Shown one piece after another: positions 48,253 through 56,324 of a stretch of DNA of 64,000 bases. A program made the translations under genes and the position numbers. Numbering within the stretch: position 1 is the first letter of the stretch; every line of letters starts with the position of its first letter. The stretch is from Marinomonas ostreistagni (GTDB taxonomy: Bacteria; Pseudomonadota; Gammaproteobacteria; Pseudomonadales; Marinomonadaceae). Below the pieces are notes generated by a model. That model was not told where the DNA came from, made no database searches, and saw only the letters and a list, made by a program, of their open reading frames with translations. The stretch covers positions 124,001-188,000 of the forward strand of contig NZ_JAEMUH010000008.1 in NCBI RefSeq assembly GCF_016461785.1, given 5' to 3'.

Positions 48253-50082
48253 ATGAGAGCATTCACTGTTTTAATCGTAGACGACGTCCCTGATAACATC
48301 GATGTCCTACGAAAAGTATTAGAGCCTTTAGCGTGTAAAGTTTCAGTAGCCACTTCTGCTGAGCGCGCATTATCTATTCTTGAACAGTTAACACCAGATC
48401 TAATTTTACTGGATGTTATGATGCCAGGGATGAGTGGCTTTGATCTATGCAGACTGCTTCGCAAAGACACTAGATTTACAGATCTCCCAATTATATTTGT
48501 TACTGGGCGCACTGATGATATTAGCCAAGGCTTTGCTGTTGGTGGTAACGATTACATTACCAAACCCATAAACGCCGATGAAGTCATTGTGCGCGTTAAG
48601 CACCATCAAGAACGACACACCCTTTTAACTCAATTGCGTTCATTAAATAATGAGTTAGAAGAGCGTGTTAGACAAAGAACAGCTGAACTCGTCACCACTA
48701 ATAAACTGCTCCGAGAAGAAATCAATGAGCGGCGTTACATGCAAGACCGCTTAAAATACCTCGCAGAACATGATTTTGTGAGTCGAACTCACAACCGCAA
48801 AGCACTCGAATCTTATGTCGTAGAACTCATTTCTTCTGCCCCCGAAATGTTTACCCCGGCCTTTTATATCTCCATTGATTTATCTCGCTTCCGCGTCGTA
48901 AATGAGAGTTGTGGTCTTATTGCTGGGGATGAGCTCTTAAGTGAAGCGGCTGAAATGATCAGTGTTATTACTGGTCCGAGTGCTTTCATCGCACGCTTAA
49001 GCGGCGACAGTTTTGCAGTGATTTACCCAACAGATCAATTGGATATCGTGGCCACCGTTGCCAATCAACTACATGAAGAGTTTTCTCGATTTACCTTCAG
49101 TTGGGATGACCGACAGTTTGACGTTGGTGCAACCATAGCTATCGTGAAAATTGATCAAACTGTCACATCCTTTGATCAAGTTCTTATGATGGCCGACGAA
49201 GTCATGTACAGCGCTAAACGAGCTGGAGGTCAGTGCGTACGTTACTTTTCTGACTTGGATAATCAAGCCAATCAGAAAAGAGCTCGCCAAAACTGGGCTC
49301 TGCGCTTAATTGATGCTCTAAAATATGACCACTTTCGTGTCTACTTTCAGCAAATCTGCCCTCTAAATAGCGAACGAGATGGTGTACATATGGAAGCACT
49401 CATTCGCTTATATGATCCTGAAAATGATGGACTAATCTTCCCTGACAGCTTTTTGTTCGCTGCAGAGCGCTACCAGCTTATTGCTGACATTGACCGTTGG
49501 ATGATCCGCAAGGTATGCGAATTCCTCAGTACCAACCCTCGACAACAGCAACAAATTAAACAGATTGCGATCAACCTTTCCGCTACCACTCTAAGAGACT
49601 CCCATTTAGCGGACTATATTCAAGACACGCTCGAGAAGTATGCAGTGTCACCTAATAAGCTATGTTTTGAGGTCACAGAAACGGAACAAATCATTCACGT
49701 TAATAAAACCTCCTCGATTCTGGAACGCATTAAGCAGCTAGGATGCAGTATTGCGATTGATGACTTCGGAAGCGGCTACTCAAGCTTTAGTTATTTACGT
49801 GATTTTCCTTTTGATCACATTAAAATCGACGGAATTTTTGCCAGAGAAATTGAGCATTCAGACGCAAGTTTAGCCATGGTTCAATCGATTCTAGATGTTG
49901 CTAAAAAATTGAACAAACCATGTGTGGTTGAGTTTGTGGAAAACCAAAGTCTTGCTGAGCGATACAAAAGCATGGGGATTGAGTGGGGCCAAGGGTATCA
50001 CTTCCATAAGCCAGAACCGTTAAGCATCGCCAATGTGGAACGTTGTTTAACTAGGTCACAATTATGCGAAGAGAGTTCTTAA
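48253..50082 (+). CDS. Response regulator with degenerate GGDEF and EAL phosphodiesterase domains
   Basis: A 609-residue protein. The receiver (1-120) has IVDD, LILLDVMMPGMSG and the KPI lysine. The GGDEF domain (about 165-330) has lost its active site: the motif reads SGDSF. The EAL domain (about 345-600) keeps MEALIRL, the asparagine in INLSATTL, EVTETE, DDFGSGYSSFSYL, IKIDG, and VEFVEN, so c-di-GMP hydrolysis is likely while cyclase activity is not. A helical linker (NNELEERVRQRTAEL) joins receiver and GGDEF. It overlaps the next kinase gene by 19 bases, so it is probably its cognate output. Confidence 0.88.
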   Translation: MRAFTVLIVDDVPDNIDVLRKVLEPLACKVSVATSAERALSILEQLTPDLILLDVMMPGMSGFDLCRLLRKDTRFTDLPIIFVTGRTDDISQGFAVGGNDYITKPINADEVIVRVKHHQERHTLLTQLRSLNNELEERVRQRTAELVTTNKLLREEINERRYMQDRLKYLAEHDFVSRTHNRKALESYVVELISSAPEMFTPAFYISIDLSRFRVVNESCGLIAGDELLSEAAEMISVITGPSAFIARLSGDSFAVIYPTDQLDIVATVANQLHEEFSRFTFSWDDRQFDVGATIAIVKIDQTVTSFDQVLMMADEVMYSAKRAGGQCVRYFSDLDNQANQKRARQNWALRLIDALKYDHFRVYFQQICPLNSERDGVHMEALIRLYDPENDGLIFPDSFLFAAERYQLIADIDRWMIRKVCEFLSTNPRQQQQIKQIAINLSATTLRDSHLADYIQDTLEKYAVSPNKLCFEVTETEQIIHVNKTSSILERIKQLGCSIAIDDFGSGYSSFSYLRDFPFDHIKIDGIFAREIEHSDASLAMVQSILDVAKKLNKPCVVEFVENQSLAERYKSMGIEWGQGYHFHKPEPLSIANVERCLTRSQLCEESS

Positions 50083-53081
50083 ACTTACTTCGTTTTGTCA
50101 CTCTAGCTCTCATATCTCTTGGTATTGGAGGTGCCTACTCATTTGAGCTGACCGAAGGTGACAAGCAATGGCTTGCTCGCCATAAGGACCCAATTGTCTT
50201 CACAGGAGATCCAAACTGGCTGCCGTTTGAAGCCTTCACTGATGAGGGAGAATACATAGGTATCGTGCCCTCCTTTCTCAAACAGTTTTCACTCGATACA
50301 GGTGTTCAGTTCGAATTCCACCCCACTAGTTCTTGGTCTGAAACACTTGAACTCGCCGCGAACAAGCAGGTGGATGCCTTATCCGATGTGCTTGGCAGTC
50401 TAACATTACATAAGCATTATACTTTCACTGATTCATACATTAGCAACAACCTCATTGTGATCTCCGATAAGGTGGGCGGACAAATTCAGGACCTTACGGA
50501 CTTGTCTCCTCTGCCGATCGGCATTATCAAAGGCTATGGTTATACATGGGAGCTTTATCAACGTTACCCAGACGTCAATTTTGTCGAAGTTGATAATATT
50601 CAAGCGGGTATTGCGGCGTTAGAAAACAATACTTTTAACTATCTCGTGACCACTTATGCTTTAGGTCAATTCCAACTGACTGCCCTAGATAAAACAGACC
50701 TAGGCATTCGTGGACAGCTGCCCATTCAAACTCACCTCGCCTTCGCGATACGCAATGACTGGCCGCAACTAGTCGACTTATTTAATCGCTGGATTGATTC
50801 TCTTACACCAGAGCAACGCTATCAAATTGCTGAGGGTTGGTATTTAGATAACACGAACCTTCTAACCAAGAAACAATTTGACTGGACGTATATCAGTTGG
50901 TCGACAGTGATCATGTTACTGCTACTTAGCTTGGTGGGATACGCTTGGCGAAGCCGAAGTATTGTCAACGAGCAAAAGCAACGCTTTAAAGCTGCACTCG
51001 CCGCAATTGATGCGGTTGAATGGCGTATGCCAAAAAGTACCGCGGAGCTAGAGCTTTCCAATGAGTTCCGTCATATTGTTCCCGAACCTTTGTCTCACCC
51101 AGAGAAGCTCAACGACTTAATCGAGCTGATTCACGAACATGACCAAGAAGCTGTTTACGAAGCATTTAGGCAAGCACGCTTAGATGCAGAGCAATCTTTA
51201 GATATAGAGTTTCGTCTAAAGACTAAAATTCCTTGCTGGCTAGCATTAAAAGGAAGCACCTCAGAGGCTTTTGGCAAAAAGGCCATCCTATTAGGTACGA
51301 TCGAAAATATCACAACGCGTAAAATTGCCGAAACAGCCAAGCATCAAAGCGATGCCATGGTGACACTATTATTTGACGTACTACCGGACCTTGTGGTGTT
51401 GGATCTTCTGGACGAAGATAAGCCCGTTACCAACCAAGCCTACCGCCGTTTTTTCTCTGATCGCACGTTATTTGACAGTTTACCTGATGAACAAAAAGAG
51501 ATCTGGCTAAAACAGGAACAGACCTTATTATCAAACCAAAGTCTTTGCCACACCTCAACATGGGTATCGCCCAGAGACAGTAAAAAAGCCTATTTCAGCA
51601 TCATCCGCACCCCTTTCATCAACGCTGAAAATGAAATCATCGGGATTCTATCGGTAGCGCGAGACATTACAGATACCTTTTTGTTACAGCAAGAATTGCA
51701 AGAAGCAAAGCATCGGGCAGATCAAGCCAACGCAAGTAAGAGTGTTTTCTTAGCCAATATGAGCCATGAAATACGCACGCCATTAAACGCTATTCTTGGT
51801 TATGCTCAGCTTCTACAGCAGGATAACTTGGACCCAGAGTCAAGCCGGCAAATTCAGCGTATTTATTATGCTGGCCAGCGCTTACTTGGACTCATCAACG
51901 ACATCCTCGACCTATCCAAAATTGAAGCAGGCAAGTTACAACTAAATGAAGAAAAGTTCCCGTTAATGTCGGAGTTACAAGAGCTTACGACATTACATGC
52001 TCAAAAAGCACAGGCTAAAGGGCTACGTTTTGTGGTCGACATAAAGCTCAACCCATATGATCAAGTCGTTTTGGATCGGGTAAAGTTTGGACAAATCATC
52101 ACAAATGCCTTGGATAATGCGGTGAAATTCACAGACCAAGGAGACATTCGTTTTACTGCAAGTTACCGTCAAAGCCATCTTAAAATTCAGGTTTCTGATA
52201 CTGGGCCTGGCATTACTCAAGAAGAACTAGATCGCCTGTTTACTCCATTTAGCCAAGGACAAAGTGGCAAAACAAACGGCGGTACAGGGCTGGGATTAGT
52301 ATTGGCAAGACGTCTGGCAGACGCAATGAGCGGTACTTTTGCTCTGCACAGTATGTTAAATCAAGGCACAGAGGTCCAAATTGACTTACCGGTACAACTC
52401 ATCGCAGACGACCCAACCGATGATACGCATTTATCAAAGTCGATGACCATCGCCTCTGCGAAAACTGCCTTGATTATCGAAGATGATGAACTCAGCCGCG
52501 ACATGATGCAGCACACTCTTGAGAAACTCGGCTTTAAAACGTTGCTAGCAGAAGATGGGCTGCAAGCATTGGAGTTTATGACCTACCCTATTGATATCGT
52601 ATTTTCAGATATTCGCATGCCTAATATGGATGGCATGACGCTTATCGAACACATTCGCCAAAAGCCTGAACTAGAGTCTCTTCCTGTCATCGCAGTGACC
52701 GCCTCAAGTTTCGAACATGAAAAGCAAAGCTATTTGAACAGTGGCTTTTCAGACTTTATCGCCAAACCTGTACATTGGCAGCCACTATGTGACTGTATTA
52801 ACCGTTTTATACCTTTAATCGAGTCACCAAATACTGCAACAACAAACCAAACGCCCCCCTCTGTTGAGGCCATAGAACCAACCGACAAACTCTTAGACCA
52901 GGATGAGCAAGAGGCATTGCTACTGCAATTCAAGCAGGCCTGTCAGCTGGGTGATGCCGATGCAGCCTTCCAGTGTTTAAACAAACTTCAAGAATCAGCC
53001 TACTCTTCCGATAAATTGGATATAATTAAACAATATGTCGAGCAATACGACTTTGACAGTGCTTTAGCTATGACGTTGTAA
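50064..53081 (+). CDS. BvgS-like hybrid histidine kinase with extracellular SBP_bac_3 sensor
   Basis: A 1005-residue kinase. A signal peptide is followed by a type 3 solute-binding domain (about 30-255: GDPNWLPFEAFTDEGEYIGI), a membrane helix (about 275-295), a PAS-like region (about 430-540), HisKA with SHEIRTPLNAIL (His near 569), HATPase (NALDNAVKFTD, GGTGLGLVLA) and a receiver (VFSDIRMPNMDG). No Hpt domain is visible, so a separate phosphotransfer protein or direct transfer is needed. It ends in a helical tail similar to that of the other hybrid kinase (YDFDSALAMTL). A probable ligand is an amino acid or organic acid, by analogy with the sensor fold. Confidence 0.88.
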   Translation: MRREFLNLLRFVTLALISLGIGGAYSFELTEGDKQWLARHKDPIVFTGDPNWLPFEAFTDEGEYIGIVPSFLKQFSLDTGVQFEFHPTSSWSETLELAANKQVDALSDVLGSLTLHKHYTFTDSYISNNLIVISDKVGGQIQDLTDLSPLPIGIIKGYGYTWELYQRYPDVNFVEVDNIQAGIAALENNTFNYLVTTYALGQFQLTALDKTDLGIRGQLPIQTHLAFAIRNDWPQLVDLFNRWIDSLTPEQRYQIAEGWYLDNTNLLTKKQFDWTYISWSTVIMLLLLSLVGYAWRSRSIVNEQKQRFKAALAAIDAVEWRMPKSTAELELSNEFRHIVPEPLSHPEKLNDLIELIHEHDQEAVYEAFRQARLDAEQSLDIEFRLKTKIPCWLALKGSTSEAFGKKAILLGTIENITTRKIAETAKHQSDAMVTLLFDVLPDLVVLDLLDEDKPVTNQAYRRFFSDRTLFDSLPDEQKEIWLKQEQTLLSNQSLCHTSTWVSPRDSKKAYFSIIRTPFINAENEIIGILSVARDITDTFLLQQELQEAKHRADQANASKSVFLANMSHEIRTPLNAILGYAQLLQQDNLDPESSRQIQRIYYAGQRLLGLINDILDLSKIEAGKLQLNEEKFPLMSELQELTTLHAQKAQAKGLRFVVDIKLNPYDQVVLDRVKFGQIITNALDNAVKFTDQGDIRFTASYRQSHLKIQVSDTGPGITQEELDRLFTPFSQGQSGKTNGGTGLGLVLARRLADAMSGTFALHSMLNQGTEVQIDLPVQLIADDPTDDTHLSKSMTIASAKTALIIEDDELSRDMMQHTLEKLGFKTLLAEDGLQALEFMTYPIDIVFSDIRMPNMDGMTLIEHIRQKPELESLPVIAVTASSFEHEKQSYLNSGFSDFIAKPVHWQPLCDCINRFIPLIESPNTATTNQTPPSVEAIEPTDKLLDQDEQEALLLQFKQACQLGDADAAFQCLNKLQESAYSSDKLDIIKQYVEQYDFDSALAMTL

Positions 53082-53145
53082 TTACTAATCTAGGCCGCCA
53101 TTATTGCGCGGGACAGCGCACTAATAAGAGAATAAAACGATCCTT

Positions 53146-55056
53146 ATGTCGCCAACTGAATTGTCTAAGATGGAAAAGAAAGACGCCGTCAACCTGCTTT
53201 ACTCAAATGCTGGGGTAGGGATATTTGTTACATTTATTATCTCTTCTGTTTTAGTGTTTACGTTTCCTCATAGCGGACCAGATCGCGTTGTTCAACTTGG
53301 CTGGTGGAGTATTATTAACTGCGTTGTATTCATTCGTCTGATCGACTTAGCGTATTTCTTTTCCAAAGTTCGTCATCAAAGCCATGATATCGTCAACAAA
53401 GCATTCCCACGGTTTGCTTCAGGCGTAATGATTACTGGTGCTTTGTGGGCATGTTATACCGCCATAATGATGCATTCGACTAATTGGGCCGAAGTCGCCA
53501 TTACTTGTATCGTCATTTCTGCTTTTGCCGGTGGTTCAGTCAGCCTATTATCAGGGTCTAAACGATTGTCTGTTGCTTACAGTGCAATACTCACAATACC
53601 ACTTGGTATTTCACTCATTCTGGTCGGTGGTGAAATCTTTGATACCTTAGGCTACCTCACTCTGGGCTTTTTCTTCATCATTCTTGCCAGTGCACATAAA
53701 GCAGCATTATTCACCTCTCGATCTATCCATTTAAAGCATCAAAACGACCATTTGCTCTCGCATATGGAACAAGAGGTCGCAAAGCGAACGCAAGAAATTT
53801 ACTCTCTTTCAAACATTGATCCGTTAACAGGGCTTTTTAACCGAAAAGCCTTTTCAGAAAAATTGAACTACCGTTTACAAACACAGCCCAACACACAGCT
53901 GGCTGTACTCTTTATAGATTTAGACGGCTTTAAAACTATCAATGACTCGTTAGGACATGAAACAGGTGATCGGGTTATTCGAGAAGCCAGTCAACGTATA
54001 CAACAAAACATCGAACCCTCTGATTTACTATGCCGTTGGGGTGGCGATGAATTTTTACTGGCCATTGAGCAGCATCAAGGCCTATTAGAGGACGCTCAAG
54101 AACTCATTGCCACTATCTCCCTACCCTATATTGTAGATGGGTCGAAGCTTAACTTAGGCGCAACCATAGGCATTGCATATTACCCACAGCATGGTACTCA
54201 TCATGAACGCCTTATCCAACGGGCGGACATGGCAATGTATCATCAAAAGCGTTCAGAAAAAGGCCGTGTCGGTATATTCGATGAATCTTTACGCGAACAA
54301 CTAATGCGTGAGCTGCGCCTTCGAGATCATCTAGAGAACGCCATTCATCGCCATGAGCTATTCTTGGTATATCAACCCATCATCGCAACCGATACAGGGA
54401 AAATTGAAGCAGTAGAAGCATTGCTGCGTTGGCGCTTGGACAACGAAATGATTCCCCCTGATGAGTTTATCGGCATTGCTGAGCAGTACGGTTTTATTCG
54501 CGCTATTGGCCTTTGGGTATTAGGAGAAGCTTGTTTGGCTGGTAAGCGTCTGCAAGACCATCACCCTGATCTAGGCATCAGCGTTAACGTCTCTATTCAG
54601 CAGCTTTTAGACGATGACTTCCCCGATGAAGTGGCTGCGACATTAAAGAGAACAGAGTTTCCTGCACATTGCTTGGATTTGGAAATTACAGAGTCCTTGT
54701 TTGCACACGACAAACGTCGATTGATCGAGAACATTCGCAGGTTGAAACAAACCGGAATCCAAGTTTCCATTGATGACTTCGGCACTGGTTACTCTTCCCT
54801 TTCAGTGATGCAAGAATTTGATGTAGATTACGTCAAAATTGACCGTTCTTTCATTTGGTCAATGGATAAAGGTGGGCGTGCGATTGTCGAAGCTGTGTCT
54901 CAAATTGCGACGTCATTCAATTACAAAGTTGTTGCTGAGGGCGTTGAAACTGAAGAGCAGCGTCGTCTACTGAGTAATATGGGAGTAGACTATCTGCAAG
55001 GGTATTTATTTCTACCACCAACGCCAGAAGATGAACTCATTCGCCATTTAGGCTAA
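53146..55056 (+). CDS. Membrane GGDEF-EAL protein (dual diguanylate cyclase/phosphodiesterase)
   Basis: A 636-residue protein. Six to seven membrane helices fill residues 15-190, forming an undefined sensor, followed by a coiled-coil and a GGDEF domain (about 220-380) with intact RWGGDEFLLAI, DPLTGLFNRKAF and FIDLDGFK. The EAL domain (about 395-632) has EALLRW, NVSIQQL, ITESLF, DDFGTGYSSLS, VKIDRSF, AEGVET and QGYLF. Both catalytic sets look complete, so it could make or break c-di-GMP according to signal. It follows the hybrid kinase by 64 bases in the same direction. Confidence 0.92.
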   Translation: MSPTELSKMEKKDAVNLLYSNAGVGIFVTFIISSVLVFTFPHSGPDRVVQLGWWSIINCVVFIRLIDLAYFFSKVRHQSHDIVNKAFPRFASGVMITGALWACYTAIMMHSTNWAEVAITCIVISAFAGGSVSLLSGSKRLSVAYSAILTIPLGISLILVGGEIFDTLGYLTLGFFFIILASAHKAALFTSRSIHLKHQNDHLLSHMEQEVAKRTQEIYSLSNIDPLTGLFNRKAFSEKLNYRLQTQPNTQLAVLFIDLDGFKTINDSLGHETGDRVIREASQRIQQNIEPSDLLCRWGGDEFLLAIEQHQGLLEDAQELIATISLPYIVDGSKLNLGATIGIAYYPQHGTHHERLIQRADMAMYHQKRSEKGRVGIFDESLREQLMRELRLRDHLENAIHRHELFLVYQPIIATDTGKIEAVEALLRWRLDNEMIPPDEFIGIAEQYGFIRAIGLWVLGEACLAGKRLQDHHPDLGISVNVSIQQLLDDDFPDEVAATLKRTEFPAHCLDLEITESLFAHDKRRLIENIRRLKQTGIQVSIDDFGTGYSSLSVMQEFDVDYVKIDRSFIWSMDKGGRAIVEAVSQIATSFNYKVVAEGVETEEQRRLLSNMGVDYLQGYLFLPPTPEDELIRHLG

Positions 55057-55134
55057 TGCTCGTGTTCACGTTTCTTCAGCTCGACCTACTAAACAAATTT
55101 ATCCATATTATGGATTAAATCTGGAACGTTCTCT

Positions 55135-55162
55135 AAAAACGCGCATCTTGCGCGTTTTTTTT
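55135..55162. terminator. Terminator after the membrane GGDEF-EAL gene
   Basis: AAAAACGCGCA pairs with TGCGCGTTTTT around loop TCT, followed by further T residues (eight T in a row). It is a strong rho-independent terminator for the plus strand and also U-rich on the minus strand. Confidence 0.92.
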
Positions 55163-55193
55163 GTCAAACTGGAAAGATGACATGGAGAATACT

Positions 55194-55724
55194 ATGAAGA
55201 AAACGTTATTCGTAACAAGCTTAGCCGTGCTTGTGAGCGCCTGCTCTAATTCTGACTGGCGCACCGCAAGTCGCGAGCCTGCGGGCATTGCACCTGACCC
55301 GCAAAAAGAGCAAGAAGCCGTCATAGAGTTTTATGGTGCCGATGCGTTTAGCTGGCGCGGGTGGTTCGCCATTCATACATGGATCGCCACGAAAGAAGCG
55401 GGGGCATCACAGTATAAAGTACACGAAGTTACGGGTTGGCGTGTCGAGCGCGGACAGCCGGCGCTTTATACCTACAACACTGCCACACCAGACCGATATT
55501 GGTTTGGCGCAAAGCCTGAAAAGATTTTATCAATCAAAGGTGAGAAAGCAGCCGAACTGATTCCCAAGATAGATCAAGCCGTTCAAAGCTACCCTTGGAA
55601 AAACGAATACAGCGTCTTTCCTGGACCAAACAGCAACACCTTCCCGGCATGGATTGGAAAGCAAGTCCCTGAACTGGGTTTAGATATGCCTTTTAGTGCG
55701 ATTGGCAGCGGCTACGCAGACTAA
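55194..55724 (+). CDS. DUF3750 family lipoprotein
   Basis: A 176-residue protein with a lipoprotein signal: KKTLFVTSLAVLVSACS ends in a lipobox with the acylated cysteine near residue 17. The mature part has WRGWFAIHTWIA, VTGWRVERGQPALYTYN, DRYWFGAKPEKI and FPGPNSNTFPAWIGKQVPEL, the conserved blocks of DUF3750. The family function is unknown; the conserved His, Trp and GPNSNTF stretch suggest an enzyme-like fold, but no reaction is established. ATG 55194 has GGAG six bases upstream. It stands alone after a terminator. Confidence 0.82.
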   Translation: MKKTLFVTSLAVLVSACSNSDWRTASREPAGIAPDPQKEQEAVIEFYGADAFSWRGWFAIHTWIATKEAGASQYKVHEVTGWRVERGQPALYTYNTATPDRYWFGAKPEKILSIKGEKAAELIPKIDQAVQSYPWKNEYSVFPGPNSNTFPAWIGKQVPELGLDMPFSAIGSGYAD

Positions 55725-55744
55725 CGTAGCCCTCGCCTTATAGA

Positions 55745-56005
55745 TCAGTGCTTCGTTGACCCTGGATTTGGCACAAAGTTGATCACTGCGGTATCACCTT
55801 CTGGTGCAGAAGAATGCGGCTGGTTAACGCGTGTGACTAACTCTTGCGGCTGCGCTTGCACAACCGTCGATTGTTCATCTTCGTACCCACAGGCAATACA
55901 TTCGCGGTATTGTTTCTCGGCATCGTCATCGCGCCATGCACGAATCTTATCCATCTCACTACAGCGTGGGCATACGGCCCCAGCGATAAAGCGTTTAACT
56001 GTCAT
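55745..56005 (-). CDS. yheV: YheV-type zinc-ribbon protein
   Basis: An 86-residue protein. The N-terminal half reads KRFIAGAVCPRCSEMDKIRAW and ends the domain with CIACGYED, giving two CxxC pairs (C12/C15 and C37/C40) for one zinc, the YheV pattern. The C-terminal half is low-complexity and variable. In E. coli and relatives yheV lies beside prlC, as here, but its job is unknown. The start has AGGTAAG-like upstream context. The 319 bases between it and prlC hold two structured repeats. Confidence 0.82.
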   Translation of the reverse strand: MTVKRFIAGAVCPRCSEMDKIRAWRDDDAEKQYRECIACGYEDEQSTVVQAQPQELVTRVNQPHSSAPEGDTAVINFVPNPGSTKH

Positions 56006-56060
56006 TTCTTACCTCGGTTTATTGGGACTGGCTCGATGCCTCGGTGCTACTAGTTACTTG

Positions 56061-56139
56061 GTTCCTTTTCACTCGGGCGTGGCGCATCCCTGCGCCAGAG
56101 CCCTCGCGCCACCCTCCTTGGTGACTGTCGAAAAGGAAC
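56061..56139 (-). repeat. Structured repeat, copy B
   Basis: Outer arms GTTCCTTTTC and GAAAAGGAAC (10 bp, perfect) enclose two inner hairpins. Read on the minus strand these are CACC-AAGGAG-GGTG and TGGCGCA-GGGA-TGCGCCA, each with GGA in or at the loop, joined by GGCGCGAGGG. The architecture equals that of copy A on the opposite strand. Confidence 0.65.
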
Positions 56140-56191
56140 ACAAGTGACGCCTAATAAGTCCTTAGTCTCACCTAAAATACACATTTGCGAG

Positions 56192-56286
56192 TTGATCCAA
56201 ATCCCTTTTGACCGCGGCTATGGATGGCCGCACGAGACGTTAGGTGCAGGGATACACCTTCGTCGAGGCAAAAGGGTATGGATCAA
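56192..56286 (+). repeat. Structured repeat, copy A
   Basis: Outer arms 56192-56210 and 56269-56286 (TTGATCC/GGATCAA and CCCTTTTG/CAAAAGGG, one bulge) enclose hairpins GCGGC-TATGGATG-GCCGC (56214-56231) and AGGTG-CAGGGATA-CACCT (56242-56259). Both loops contain GGA, and a CACGAG spacer separates them, as in copy B. Confidence 0.65.
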
Positions 56287-56324
56287 GTAGCCCTTGCTGA
56301 ACAGAGATTACTCAAAAGCAGACT

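Larger units (their letters stand above)
56006..56324. other. 319-bp gap holding two structured repeat elements
   Basis: No gene is supported here. Almost the whole gap is occupied by two inverted copies of one structured repeat family (56061-56139 and 56192-56286), described separately. The remaining 50-base stretch between them shows nothing recognisable. Confidence 0.7.

Noticed and set aside
55779-56147. Plus-strand open frame across yheV and the repeat region
   Set aside because: It is antisense to yheV, has no ribosome site and runs through the structured repeats; a shadow frame.
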